DNA of 64,000 bases from Clostridia bacterium (GTDB taxonomy: Bacteria; Bacillota; Clostridia; Lachnospirales; Lachnospiraceae): NCBI GenBank assembly GCA_910574255.1, contig CAJTAK010000009.1:1-64000 (forward strand), written 5' to 3'. The notes under the pieces are model-generated. The model ran no database searches and was not told where the DNA came from. It worked only from the letters and a program-made list of their open reading frames with translations. Made by a program: the position numbers and the translations under genes. The number at the start of each line of letters is the position of its first letter. Position 1 is the stretch's first letter. This document shows, piece after piece, positions 32,601 through 41,600 of the stretch.

Positions 32601-32629
32601 ATTGTACCGAATCCATGGAAAAATTTCAA
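32601..32629 (-). promoter_or_regulatory. gapA promoter
   Basis: TTGAAA-N17-TACAAT on the minus strand, about 80 bases upstream of the ATG. Confidence 0.7.
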
Positions 32630-32696
32630 GACCTAATTAAAATTTTATATTTCTCTTTTTGTACGGATTTGGGAGGGTATGCTTTGGATATCAGAA

Positions 32697-32739
32697 AAAG
32701 CAGGAAAATGATTTGAAAATTCAGTTATTTTCCTGCTTT
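32697..32739 (-). terminator. Terminator downstream of the zinc-ribbon gene
   Basis: 13-base arms AAAGCAGGAAAAT/ATTTTCCTGCTTT followed by TTC and T-rich DNA. It is the only clear signal besides the gapA promoter in the 32518-32914 gap. Confidence 0.6.
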
Positions 32740-32914
32740 CCAACTATAACATTTACTTTTTAAATATATTGGTTTATCCAACTGCCACACCTAATGCAAG
32801 GCAAAGCTTCCTCTTTGCATGTCACCTGTTTTTTATGTAACTATTACGTCCTGCTCCATGAAAGAAAAAATAGTTTGGCTTTTTCACATGTATTCCAAAA
32901 TGTACTTCTCTATT

Positions 32915-33544
32915 TTACAGTCTGCGTAAATTTGGGTCCATAATAGCCTTATACATTGGTATCCCCATTGTTACTTTCAAACGGTAATAATAATTTGCAT
33001 TCCGTCCAAGGATTGCCAGTCGGAAAATCAAATATAATACGCTTACTACCCATCCAACAACAGGAATTAAAAATACAAGTCCAACAGCAAAATCAAATAA
33101 TGCCAAATCCCACATTCCTTTAAACAATGCCCAAAGCCACGTAAAAAGAGCCGCCACGAGATTGTATTTGTTATCCGGTTTCAGATTATATCCCGAGCCC
33201 GATTGTCCATTGTAATATTGCTGTCCATTATAATACGGCTGATTATAAGGCTGCATCTGGCAGGGCTGACCATTTGGAGACGCCTGATAAGGCTGAACAT
33301 TCGGCTGACCCTGATAGGGCTGAGCATTTGGCTGGCCCTGGTAAGGCTGAGCATTTGGCTGGCCCTGGTAAGGCTGAGCATTTGGCTGGCCCTGATAGGG
33401 CTGAACATTTGGCTGGCCCTGATAGGGCTGCGAGGCCGCCGGCTGAGTATAGCCGCTTCCCTCCGCACCCTCTACTGGCGCTCCGCAATAACTGCACACC
33501 CTTGAATCATGGGGTATTTCTTTTCCACATTGACCACAAAACAT
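32915..33544 (-). CDS. Zinc-ribbon protein with PYQGQPN repeats and membrane tail
   Basis: 209 residues. Residues 1-25 form a zinc ribbon (FCGQCGKEI ... VCSYCGAP). Residues 39-92 are six 9-residue units QPYQGQPNA/V, a flexible Pro/Gln spacer. After an Asn/Tyr-rich part, residues 135-185 are hydrophobic (LFTWLWALFKGMWDLALFDF and LVFLIPVVGWVVSVLYLIF), like DUF2628-type tails. It follows the GTPase operon on the same strand and is probably its last member. No enzymatic motif; likely a membrane adaptor. Confidence 0.75.
   Translation of the reverse strand: MFCGQCGKEIPHDSRVCSYCGAPVEGAEGSGYTQPAASQPYQGQPNVQPYQGQPNAQPYQGQPNAQPYQGQPNAQPYQGQPNVQPYQASPNGQPCQMQPYNQPYYNGQQYYNGQSGSGYNLKPDNKYNLVAALFTWLWALFKGMWDLALFDFAVGLVFLIPVVGWVVSVLYLIFRLAILGRNANYYYRLKVTMGIPMYKAIMDPNLRRL
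33269..33430 (-). repeat. 27-bp coding tandem repeat
   Basis: Six head-to-tail 27-bp units encode QPYQGQPNA/V; the central units are almost identical in DNA, so copy number can change by slippage without breaking the frame. Confidence 0.85.
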
Positions 33545-33627
33545 ATTTTTTTCCTCCTAAGTGATTTTTTTTGTGTGAAATTTTATAATAATAAGTTTCT
33601 CTATGGAGCCGCTTTTAAAAAGGCTTT

Positions 33628-34179
33628 TTAATCCTCCACTTTCCTGCCGCATTCCATACACATAAACTGTCCTTCCGGTACTTTTGCGCCGCAAATACAT
33701 TCCTTGTACCTTGCCTGCATGCCTGCATTCTCCGGCTGCTGTCCGCCGGTCTCCAAAAGCCCGCTGACGCTCTTCCCGCAATTAGGGCAAAATTTCAGCT
33801 CCTTTTTGATCTGATTCCCGCAGACGCAGGTAATCATTCCGTTATCTACCGGCTTCCCGCAGTTGGGACAGAAGCGCTCTTTTGCCGATAAAGGCTGCCC
33901 GCAGGAACATGTACTGGCTCCCCTGCTCTGCAGCTCCCATCTCTGCTTTTCCGCCTCCAGTTCCGCTATTTCCTGCTCCAGTTCCTGCATTTTTTCAAAA
34001 TGGACCTGAAGCTCCGGAAACTCCGCTTTCCCCTGTTTATATAGATCATAAACATCCATTCCGATAAATCCATAAACCTTGGAACGCTCCTTTTGTTTTT
34101 CCTCCAAAAGCTTTTTTATATTATTGCCGCCCGATATGCCGGAAAAGGGACTCGCAAGCTTTGACATATCAAACCCCAT
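33628..34179 (-). CDS. Zinc-ribbon coiled-coil protein
   Basis: ATG 34179 follows GAAAGGGGG and gives 183 residues. Residues 55-85 are a coiled coil (LQVHFEKMQELEQEIAELEA). Three or four CxC/CxxC zinc ribbons follow (CSCGQPL...CPNCGKP, CVCGNQI...CPNCGKS, CICGAKV...CMECGRK). The start overlaps the end of the upstream gene by 11 bases. The repeated ribbons suggest a scaffold that binds protein or nucleic acid. Third gene of the GTPase operon. Confidence 0.75.
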   Translation of the reverse strand: MGFDMSKLASPFSGISGGNNIKKLLEEKQKERSKVYGFIGMDVYDLYKQGKAEFPELQVHFEKMQELEQEIAELEAEKQRWELQSRGASTCSCGQPLSAKERFCPNCGKPVDNGMITCVCGNQIKKELKFCPNCGKSVSGLLETGGQQPENAGMQARYKECICGAKVPEGQFMCMECGRKVED

Positions 34180-35551
34180 AATTCTTTTCCCCCTTTCTGA
34201 TGCATTCCCAGTCTGAGCAGAGCCTTGCAAACGCCGCTTTTTGTGGATCTGCTTCTTTTTCATCTCCCAACAGTCCAAAAAGCAGATCGCCATACTGCTT
34301 TTCCATATAAACCGCCGTCAGCCGAAAGCTTTCCTCTACAGCCGCCGCCAATGTGCCCTTCTGCCGCCATTCCTCCAGGGATGCGTCCGCAAGCCTCCCT
34401 GCTTCCCGAATGAGCTGATTCCGGCAGCGTTTATCCGCTCTCCTTGTCCAAAGCCAGTACAGTACAAGCAGTAAAATAAAAATGGGAAACCCGACCGTCA
34501 GCACCGCCATGCCTGCAGCTCCCATAAGAAGCTTCTTTCCCTCTTCCGCCGCTTCTTCTGCGGCTATTTCTGCAGCCTCCTTTGCCGCTTCTTCCGCAGT
34601 CTTTGCGGACTGATTTATGGTATCTATCAGATATTCTTCCAGGCCTTTGTCTGTGGATTCTTCCCCACGGGCTGCTGCTTCCTGTTCCTTGGCCGCTTCC
34701 TCTCTCATTTCCTGCTCTATGGCTGCCTGTTCTCTGGCCGCTTTTTTCTGTTCGCTTACCGTCTTGCCTGCTGCCCCAAGAACCGCTATCAGCAAAATCA
34801 CCAGAAACGGAGCCCATTTCTTCTGCGACGCCTTTCCTTTTACATCTTTTGCGGCCTGCTCGATTTTCTCCTGAAGTCTCTTTGCATATTCGGTAATACT
34901 GCTTTCCCCTTTTTCCAGACTATCTCCATAGCCCTGCACATTCCTTATGAAAGTATCCTGATTTTCATAATAGGTTTTGTAAAATTTCTGCTGTGCTTCT
35001 CTGTCATAACCTGTGGAGGAAAAGAGTGTTTTCAACTGGTCAAAGACATTTTGATAATTCTGACTGCCTGCATTTATGTACTCCCTCTGAATATCATCTG
35101 CCTGCCGCCTAAACTTCTGTCCAATCCCCATAAAAATATTGAGGAACCGTTCTTTGTTCATTATCTCTTCATAATTCGCCGTTCCATTGCACAGTTCCCT
35201 CATGGACCGCTCCGCTTCCTGGATATAGGCTGCCGTTCCATTCAGATAATCCTTTTGAAGAGCCTCATTGGAACGCCTGCACCGTTCCATCATCTCTGCC
35301 GCTTTCTGCCGGACCTCCGTCTCAAGGCTGTCCGTTTCCTCGTCAAAGTCCGTCTGGCTTTTCACCTGCCTGAACAGTTCTTCCAGTTTCCGAATTATTT
35401 CCTGCTGTTCCTGCTCTGTCAATTCCCTTTCCAGAGCCTTTCTGCAATCTTCCATGGCATCCAGAAGCCTTGTCTTTACACGCTCCTCAGCTGCAAATTC
35501 TTCCATGCGCTCCAGCCACTTCAGAAGCTCCCTTTGTCTTTCCTCACTCAT
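34169..35551 (-). CDS. Membrane protein with coiled coils, partner of the GTPase
   Basis: 460 residues. Residues 1-240 are charged helices with coiled-coil spacing. A membrane helix lies at about 245-262 (WAPFLVILLIAVLGAAG), then an Ala/Glu-rich coil (EEAAKEAAEIAAEEAAEEGK), a second membrane segment at about 348-370 (MAVLTVGFPIFILLLVLYWLW) and a basic cytoplasmic tail. Its ATG overlaps the GTPase stop (ATGA). No family recognised. The coupling implies a complex with the GTPase. Confidence 0.7.
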   Translation of the reverse strand: MSEERQRELLKWLERMEEFAAEERVKTRLLDAMEDCRKALERELTEQEQQEIIRKLEELFRQVKSQTDFDEETDSLETEVRQKAAEMMERCRRSNEALQKDYLNGTAAYIQEAERSMRELCNGTANYEEIMNKERFLNIFMGIGQKFRRQADDIQREYINAGSQNYQNVFDQLKTLFSSTGYDREAQQKFYKTYYENQDTFIRNVQGYGDSLEKGESSITEYAKRLQEKIEQAAKDVKGKASQKKWAPFLVILLIAVLGAAGKTVSEQKKAAREQAAIEQEMREEAAKEQEAAARGEESTDKGLEEYLIDTINQSAKTAEEAAKEAAEIAAEEAAEEGKKLLMGAAGMAVLTVGFPIFILLLVLYWLWTRRADKRCRNQLIREAGRLADASLEEWRQKGTLAAAVEESFRLTAVYMEKQYGDLLFGLLGDEKEADPQKAAFARLCSDWECIRKGEKNYGV

Positions 35552-37386
35552 AACGCTAGCTCACGCCTCCTCTCCAGTTCTTTTATCTGCTGCAGCCAGA
35601 CGTTTATGGCACTGAATTTATCCTCCAGTTTGGCAATATTGTTTCCTTCAATATTTACGGACATGCGAAACTCCGAAAATGACTTGTCCGCATTCTCGAT
35701 TTCCATGCGGAACATATTCTCGATGGTCTCCAATATCTGCTCAGTCATGGATACTTTTGCCTTTGCTACCTCATTTTTAAATTCTGCTATAGCCTCTGCT
35801 GTCTTTTTCTCTAATTCCAACAGGGTATTGGCCGAAGCAAGCTTTTTGGCAATATGCCGGATCACCAGAGCACCCAGGACAAGTCCCACCACCGGCCAGA
35901 GAACTGCTCCTGCGGAGGTAAATACCGTGGCAAGGGCCCCTGCGCCCGCTTTCGCTCCTATGGCTGCTACTGCCGGGGCAAGAGCATGGGCCACAGCCAT
36001 TCCCGCCACAGCTCCCCCGGCTGCTCCTGCAAGGCTTCCGGTCAGCTTTGCATTTCTTATGGCCTGTTCCTGTTCCGCCCTGGCTTTCCACAGCTTCATA
36101 AACAATTCCGTGGAAACATCATAAAGACTGTGGTAATAATCTTTTGTCACTTCCATATCTGCTGCAGCTTTATAGACCATGCTTTTCTTGCTATCTGCCA
36201 TACTTCCATAAAACCTGTCCTTCAATGCAAGAATATTTTCCCGCTTGTTCAAATAACCTGTTGCTTCCTCAAATACATTCTCCAGTCCTGCCAGATATGT
36301 CTGAACGGTCATCTGGGTTTTCCGGTTCACGTTATCGGTCATCCGCTTTCGATATCCTTCGTTGATCAGATTCAGATAGTCTTCAAAATCCCTGCTGCCG
36401 TTGGGAAAACGCTCTTTTATTTTCTGAGGCTCCAGTTTGCTTATAACTTCTCTTTCATATGCTTCAATCTCCTTCTCGATCTCTCTTTTAAGAGCTATCT
36501 TCAAATCGTCGATTTTGATGCGGTTATTTACAATAAAGTTATCGATGGCGGTATTTATATTCTGCAAAATAGCTGCGTCGGATTCATACTGCTGCCTGCG
36601 GCGCTCAAAGGATTCCGACAACTGGCTCAGCATTTTCTTTAATTCGTTCAAATTTTCCTGCTGCCTTGTAAGGACGGGACTGCTGCCTATGATTTCCCCT
36701 GAAGCGTATTCCCGAACTGTCTTGAAGCTGTCCTCCCACTGAGTGGAGAGCCGGAAAACAGGGGCGTGAAGTCCTGCTTCCTCCATATACTGCCGGAGCT
36801 TGCTTTCCTGCCTTTCCAATGTATCCGGTTCCTCCAGATCACATTTCGTAAGTGCAAACACTACTTTTCTGGTTTCTACATTTTCCAGCAGATCCCACAC
36901 GGCATAATCATTTACGCTGCGGACGTCAAACAGGACGAATACAACGCTGCTCTTATAAAGATAGTCCTTGATACATTCCTGTTCGCCGTCTTGTCCCATC
37001 TGTTCGACGCCCTGTGCGTCGATAATCTGAAGGCCTTCCAGTTTCTCGCTGTTTTTGAAAATGCGTGTGATATACTCATTTACACATATAGAGGCTTCGG
37101 AAACACCATAACGGTATTCCCGGATGCTCTTTGTGCTTTCAGGAATTTCCTTTTCAGACAATGTGGACTGAAAAAGGCTGTTGAGAAATGTGCTTTTTCC
37201 TACACCGCTACTTCCGATTGTGACGAATAAAAAGGCTTCTGATACCTTATGCAGAAAATTATTTACAATCTCCTTTTCTTCCGAAGCATCGCTGCCTTTG
37301 ATTGCCATATTAACATCTTTCAGAAGATTTTCCATAAGCTGCTTGTCTTTGTAATGAAACGCAAGCCGCCGTTCTGCTCCATCCAT
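35548..37386 (-). CDS. Dynamin-like GTPase
   Basis: 612 residues. The GTPase domain has G1 GSSGVGKST (residues 58-66), G3 IIDAQG (unusual DAQG in place of DxPG) and G4 LTKCD (about 162). Long helices follow (250-430). A Gly/Ala-rich membrane hairpin lies at about 435-510 (LTGSLAGAAGGAVAGMAVAH through VLWPVVGLVLGALVI), then more coils. This is the layout of bacterial dynamin-like proteins, which remodel or mend membranes and in some species slow phage release. It heads a four-gene operon with an odd promoter. Confidence 0.82.
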   Translation of the reverse strand: MDGAERRLAFHYKDKQLMENLLKDVNMAIKGSDASEEKEIVNNFLHKVSEAFLFVTIGSSGVGKSTFLNSLFQSTLSEKEIPESTKSIREYRYGVSEASICVNEYITRIFKNSEKLEGLQIIDAQGVEQMGQDGEQECIKDYLYKSSVVFVLFDVRSVNDYAVWDLLENVETRKVVFALTKCDLEEPDTLERQESKLRQYMEEAGLHAPVFRLSTQWEDSFKTVREYASGEIIGSSPVLTRQQENLNELKKMLSQLSESFERRRQQYESDAAILQNINTAIDNFIVNNRIKIDDLKIALKREIEKEIEAYEREVISKLEPQKIKERFPNGSRDFEDYLNLINEGYRKRMTDNVNRKTQMTVQTYLAGLENVFEEATGYLNKRENILALKDRFYGSMADSKKSMVYKAAADMEVTKDYYHSLYDVSTELFMKLWKARAEQEQAIRNAKLTGSLAGAAGGAVAGMAVAHALAPAVAAIGAKAGAGALATVFTSAGAVLWPVVGLVLGALVIRHIAKKLASANTLLELEKKTAEAIAEFKNEVAKAKVSMTEQILETIENMFRMEIENADKSFSEFRMSVNIEGNNIAKLEDKFSAINVWLQQIKELERRRELAL

Positions 37387-37460
37387 AATCTCTCCCCTTG
37401 CTCCCGTCGAATTCAGAAGCGTTTTTTGTCTGTGTTCTTTAAAATTTCAAGCTCACGGAA

Positions 37461-37491
37461 ATTATACCCCCCCCCGGTAAATAAATGTCAA
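37461..37491 (-). promoter_or_regulatory. GTPase operon promoter with G9 spacer tract
   Basis: Consensus TTGACA and TATAAT are separated by 19 bases, nine of which are an unbroken G run next to the -10 box (plus-strand C9 at 37467-37475). Losing two G would give the ideal 17-base spacer, so slippage could switch the operon. Confidence 0.75.
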
Positions 37492-37499
37492 GTTCTATC

Positions 37500-37528
37500 T
37501 TGCTATTTACCCCTTATTCCACTACTAT
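37500..37528 (+). promoter_or_regulatory. Promoter of the PHP phosphatase gene
   Basis: TTGCTA-N17-TACTAT ends about 40 bases before the ATG, back to back with the GTPase promoter. Confidence 0.55.
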
Positions 37529-37566
37529 TAATAAAGATATTCAATTAAATTCAGGAGACTTTAGAT

Positions 37567-38373
37567 ATGTTGAAAGCAGATTTTCATTTACATTCTTCTT
37601 TTTCCGGCGACAGTGATACGGTGCCGGAACGTATCGTTGAATCCGGGCTTCGAAAAGGGCTTTCCGCCATTTGCTTTACGGATCATTACGATGCGGATTA
37701 TCCCTATGATGATGTGTGCTTTGAGTTGGATACGGTAGCTTATCTGAAAAAAATTGGGGAGCTTCGTTCTGCTTATGAGGGGCGGATTGAAATCGGAGCC
37801 GGGGTGGAGCTTGGACTGCAGCCCCGGCTTGGGGAACTTTACCGTTCTTATACAGAACGTTTTCCTTTTGATTTTGTGATTGGCTCTACCCATCTGGTGG
37901 ATGGAAAGGATCCTTATTATGCTTCTTTCTGGGAAGGATGTACGCCCGGGAACGGGATTCTTAGATTTTTGGAAATTACTTTGGAGAATATGAAAGCTTT
38001 TGATGATTTTGATGTTTACGGGCATCTGGATTATATTGTGCGGTATGCGCCTTTGGAACCCCGGCGGTTTTGTTATGGGGATTACGGGGATTTGATGGAT
38101 GAGATTTTGAGGTTTTTGATTTCCCATGGGAAGGGGATTGAGGTGAATACCGGAGGATATAAGGCAGGTCTTGGGTGTCCGAATCCCTGTCCGGAGGTTT
38201 TGCGGCGGTATCGGGAGCTGGGCGGAGAGATTGTGACTATGGGGTCGGATGCTCATAGGTTGGAATATGTGGGAAGTTTTATGGATGAGTCCCAGGAGAT
38301 TCTGCGGTCTTGCGGGTTTCGGTATTTTACTTTGTTTAAAGAGAGGAAAGCGGAGTTTGTAAGATTAGATTAA
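37567..38373 (+). CDS. PHP-domain phosphatase, histidinol-phosphatase type
   Basis: 268 residues with the PHP metal-binding motifs in order: DFHLHSSFSGD (HxH), CFTDHYDAD, VGSTHLVDG-type GSTHLV and GSDAHRLEYVG near the end. Family members are mainly histidinol-phosphatases (HisJ/HisK, last-but-one steps of histidine synthesis). No other his gene is nearby, so another phosphoester substrate is possible. It has a good AGGAG site. Confidence 0.85.
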   Translation: MLKADFHLHSSFSGDSDTVPERIVESGLRKGLSAICFTDHYDADYPYDDVCFELDTVAYLKKIGELRSAYEGRIEIGAGVELGLQPRLGELYRSYTERFPFDFVIGSTHLVDGKDPYYASFWEGCTPGNGILRFLEITLENMKAFDDFDVYGHLDYIVRYAPLEPRRFCYGDYGDLMDEILRFLISHGKGIEVNTGGYKAGLGCPNPCPEVLRRYRELGGEIVTMGSDAHRLEYVGSFMDESQEILRSCGFRYFTLFKERKAEFVRLD

Positions 38374-38396
38374 ATTTGTGGGGTTTTTATACGGAC

Positions 38397-38482
38397 GCCC
38401 CAGGACAGAAAATATTCTTCCCTCCATGCTCCGCTCAGAGAGCTAACAGCCTTGGAGGGAAGAATATTTTCTGTCCTGGGGC
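38397..38482. repeat. Perfect 30-bp inverted repeat
   Basis: Arms 38397-38426 and 38453-38482 are perfectly complementary (GCCCCAGGACAGAAAATATT...), with a 26-base loop. It lies between convergent genes, so it may act as a two-way transcription stop, but the length and perfection also suit a small palindromic mobile element. Confidence 0.8.
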
Positions 38483-38523
38483 TGGTTGTGGTAATGGTTA
38501 GCTTTATTCATAGAAGTTTTTTA

Positions 38524-40218
38524 TTAAGCTTCTTTTCCGATCAGAACTTCTTTTCCGCAAAAAGCAAAGCCGTATTTGCGGATTGTTTCTTTTGGGATTC
38601 CTTTTGACAGGAGGATTGTTTCATATTTTCGTTCTTCTATCTGCCGTAATGCCGCTTTCACAGTGTCGGCCAGTTCTTTTTCTTCTTCTGTGTCCTGCAC
38701 CTTGAATTCCAGAATGATTCCGTCATCCTCCTGCTTTGGCTCTAACATTACGTCATAACGGCCGAAGCCGCTCTCCCGGTTGGAGGTTACGGTATAGCGG
38801 TCGGCCAGTTCTACCAGAAGTCCCAGCACGAAGCCGTGATAGAAACGCTCTGGTTCCGTGGCTTCGGAGGGCTTGTTTCCGGTGTCAAAGGTACTGAATG
38901 TGGCCAATGCTACTTTATTCATGTAATAGTTCATGGTTTTCAAATCATCTGCCAGAAGTGCTTTGATGAATCCGTTGTATTCTCTTCTGCTCTTTCGAAA
39001 CCATCCCCTTACCATGGTACAGAACATCTGTCTTACCTCACGGTTCGTAAGGGTCAGCTCATAATCCGGAGACTCGATTGATTCCCAATCTTCTTCGTAA
39101 TGAAGCACTTTTAAGTAGCCGCTGGCCAGAAGAAGGCTCCAGATTCCTTCCTCATTTTCTTCCAGCTCGTCATATACAATCTGTTCATCGATAGGTGTTA
39201 TAATGGACTGGCCGGATATCAGTTCCTCAAATTCCTGCTTAATGTCTGCACTTCCCTCACGAATCAGCTTTCCTACGAGACTGTTGGAGCTGGAGTTAGC
39301 CCAATATGCCGCTGCTTTCTTTTTATCCAAATAGTTCAAAATAGACCAAGGATTATAGATATCTGTCTTATTTCCAAAAGTAAATCCATCGTACCAGTTT
39401 TTTACCTCCTGCTTTCTGTCTGATATTTCAAATTCATCCAGTGCTGTAAAAACTTCTTTCTCTGTAAAGCCGAAAATATCCGCATACTTTTCAGAAGTCG
39501 TCGTCACCACCTCCAAATTATTCAAATCAGAAAAGATGGACTCCCTGCTAACCCGTGTAATACCCGTCATAATGGCTCGCTCCAAGTAGGGATTTGTTTT
39601 AAAAGTTGAGTTAAACAAGCTTCTGGTAAAAGAAACTATCTCTTCCCAATATCCATTTATATAAGCCTCCTGCATGGGGGTATCATATTCGTCCAGAAGA
39701 ATAAGCACTTTTTTTCCATAATAACGTGAAAGATACAAGGACAGCTGGTGAAGGGCAAGGGTCGCCTCCACATCTCCCATGTCTGCTGTTACGGATTCAA
39801 AAAACTTCTTTTCTTTTTCATTCAGGTGATCACCCTCCAGAAGAAAATCGTACTGGGAATACAGATTGGATAATATCTGGCAAATCTTCCTGCGTGTGGT
39901 TTCGTAATTATTATCTTTTATACAGGCAAAAGACAGACTGATAACCGGATAAGTGCCTTGAAGCTTCCGGTATTTTTCCTCTTTCCAGACGGCAAGGTTC
40001 TCAAACAGATCTTCTCTTCCTGCATATTTTAAGGAAAAGAACTGTTCGGTCATACTCATATTTAAGGTTTTCCCAAATCTCCTTGGGCGGGCTATAAGGG
40101 TTACACTGTCCCCTTCCTCCCACCATTCCTTGATAAACAGCGTCTTATCAATATAAAAATACCCTTCCCGCCGGATTGTCTCAAAATCCTGGCATCCGAT
40201 GCTTATGGTTCTTGCCAC
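38524..40218 (-). CDS. AAA-ATPase-like / PD-(D/E)XK nuclease family protein
   Basis: 564 residues starting at GTG behind GGGGAGG. The N-terminal part is the AAA-ATPase-like domain: YFYIDKTLFIKEWW, VTLIARPRRFGKTLNMS (Walker-A-like), VLILLDEYDTPMQEAY (Walker B) and MTGITRVSRESIFSDLNNL. The C-terminal end has GRYDVMLEPK ... GIILEFKV, a PD-(D/E)XK nuclease-like core. This family is multi-copy in gut Firmicutes and Bacteroidetes; its role is unsettled, with links to mobile elements suspected. Confidence 0.88.
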   Translation of the reverse strand: MARTISIGCQDFETIRREGYFYIDKTLFIKEWWEEGDSVTLIARPRRFGKTLNMSMTEQFFSLKYAGREDLFENLAVWKEEKYRKLQGTYPVISLSFACIKDNNYETTRRKICQILSNLYSQYDFLLEGDHLNEKEKKFFESVTADMGDVEATLALHQLSLYLSRYYGKKVLILLDEYDTPMQEAYINGYWEEIVSFTRSLFNSTFKTNPYLERAIMTGITRVSRESIFSDLNNLEVVTTTSEKYADIFGFTEKEVFTALDEFEISDRKQEVKNWYDGFTFGNKTDIYNPWSILNYLDKKKAAAYWANSSSNSLVGKLIREGSADIKQEFEELISGQSIITPIDEQIVYDELEENEEGIWSLLLASGYLKVLHYEEDWESIESPDYELTLTNREVRQMFCTMVRGWFRKSRREYNGFIKALLADDLKTMNYYMNKVALATFSTFDTGNKPSEATEPERFYHGFVLGLLVELADRYTVTSNRESGFGRYDVMLEPKQEDDGIILEFKVQDTEEEKELADTVKAALRQIEERKYETILLSKGIPKETIRKYGFAFCGKEVLIGKEA

Positions 40219-40346
40219 GGCTTCACACCTCCCCGTTACTTTCTATTTTCTATTATCTTAGCACATTCCTTGTAATTTACAAAGAAATTTCCAGTCGATT
40301 TTAATTGGTTTTTGCATTGTAACTCTGAAGGTACTGAGCAGTTGTG

Positions 40347-40408
40347 AAAATATAATTAACGCAGGCATCCGATCTATCGTCAAACGATTTTAATCTCCGG
40401 ATGCCTGC
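40347..40408 (-). terminator. Terminator of mnmA
   Basis: 11-bp arms GCAGGCATCCG/CGGATGCCTGC enclose a loop with a second small hairpin; the minus-strand tail is T-rich. Confidence 0.6.
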
Positions 40409-40434
40409 AGCATTTCCGCTTTCTGAGCAGTTTA

Positions 40435-41517
40435 TTATTTTATAATGGTTCCCCCTCCAAGCACATAATCTCCATCATAAAAAACCACGGCCTGTCCTGG
40501 GGTTACGGCCCGTACAGGCTCCTTGAACTGTACCTGAACTTGATCTTCTCCTGTTTTTTGAATCATGCAGGGAGTTCCGGCGTGATTATAGCGAATCTTT
40601 GCCGCTGCCTCTCGTTCCCCTTCCAGTTCGGAAATAGACATCCAATTGAGACGGTCTGCAATAAGGCTGTCTGTCCATACATCCTCCTGCTCTCCAATCA
40701 CCACCTCATTGGTCTCGGGGCGTATCTCTGTCACCACCACACGCCTTCCCATAGGAAGCCCCAGGCCCCGGCGCTGACCGATGGTGTAGTGGATGATCCC
40801 CTTATGCCGGCCCAGTATGGTTCCGTCTGCCTGCACAAAATTTCCTTCCCTGGACGGCTCTCCTGTAGTTCGCTCGATAAAGCCTGCATAATCCTGATCC
40901 GGCACAAAGCAGATCTCCTGGCTGTCCGGTTTATCTGCGACGCTTAAGCCTATCTGCTCTGCAATAGTCCGGATCTCTTCCTTAGAATAAACTCCCACCG
41001 GCATCAAGGTATGGGAAAGCTGTTCCTGGGTGAGATTGTAAAGGGCGTAGGTCTGATCCTTGGCCGCCGTCACGGAACGGGTCAAACTAAAGCGTCCGTT
41101 TTTCAGCTGCTTTATCCGGGCATAATGGCCGGTAGCAATGTAATCAGCCCCGATCTCCAGGCTCCTTTTTAAGAGAGCTTCCCATTTCACATAGCGGTTG
41201 CAGGCAATACAAGGATTCGGTGTACGGCCTGCCAGATACTCTGCCACAAAGTAGTCCATAACCGTTCGTTTGAAATCCGCCTTGAAATTCATTACATAAT
41301 GGGGAATCTCCAGTTTCTGTGCCACTCGCCTTGCATCCTCCACAGCGCTTAAGCCGCAGCATCCTCCATTTTCCTCCAGGATCTCTTCCTCCTCATCCTG
41401 CCAGATCTGCATGGTGACACCGATGACCTCATAGCCCTGTTCCTTTAAAAGCCAGGCTGCCACAGAGGAATCCACACCGCCGGACATTCCCACAACTACC
41501 TTTTCTTTTTTACCCAC
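40435..41517 (-). CDS. mnmA: tRNA-specific 2-thiouridylase MnmA
   Basis: 360 residues, GTG start. It adds sulfur to U34 of tRNA Lys, Glu and Gln using sulfur passed on from cysteine desulfurase. Motifs: PP-loop VVGMSGGVDSSVAA, catalytic Cys in TPNPCIACNRYVKW and second Cys in SQEICFVPDQDY. Placement after iscS-iscU fits its need for persulfide sulfur. Confidence 0.97.
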   Translation of the reverse strand: MGKKEKVVVGMSGGVDSSVAAWLLKEQGYEVIGVTMQIWQDEEEEILEENGGCCGLSAVEDARRVAQKLEIPHYVMNFKADFKRTVMDYFVAEYLAGRTPNPCIACNRYVKWEALLKRSLEIGADYIATGHYARIKQLKNGRFSLTRSVTAAKDQTYALYNLTQEQLSHTLMPVGVYSKEEIRTIAEQIGLSVADKPDSQEICFVPDQDYAGFIERTTGEPSREGNFVQADGTILGRHKGIIHYTIGQRRGLGLPMGRRVVVTEIRPETNEVVIGEQEDVWTDSLIADRLNWMSISELEGEREAAAKIRYNHAGTPCMIQKTGEDQVQVQFKEPVRAVTPGQAVVFYDGDYVLGGGTIIK

Positions 41518-41600
41518 TTATTTACATTCCTTATCTTTTTCCTGAACAGGTTTAATAATTGCAAATCCTCCATTGCATATCTCTCTGCCGAAAGCGCCTG

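Noticed and set aside
33269..33430. Evenly spaced repeats that might be a CRISPR array
   Set aside because: The 27-bp units are contiguous with no spacers and encode QPYQGQPNA in frame.
35051..36124. Plus-strand open frame of 357 codons opposite the GTPase operon
   Set aside because: It runs antisense across two well-supported genes and starts without a ribosome site.
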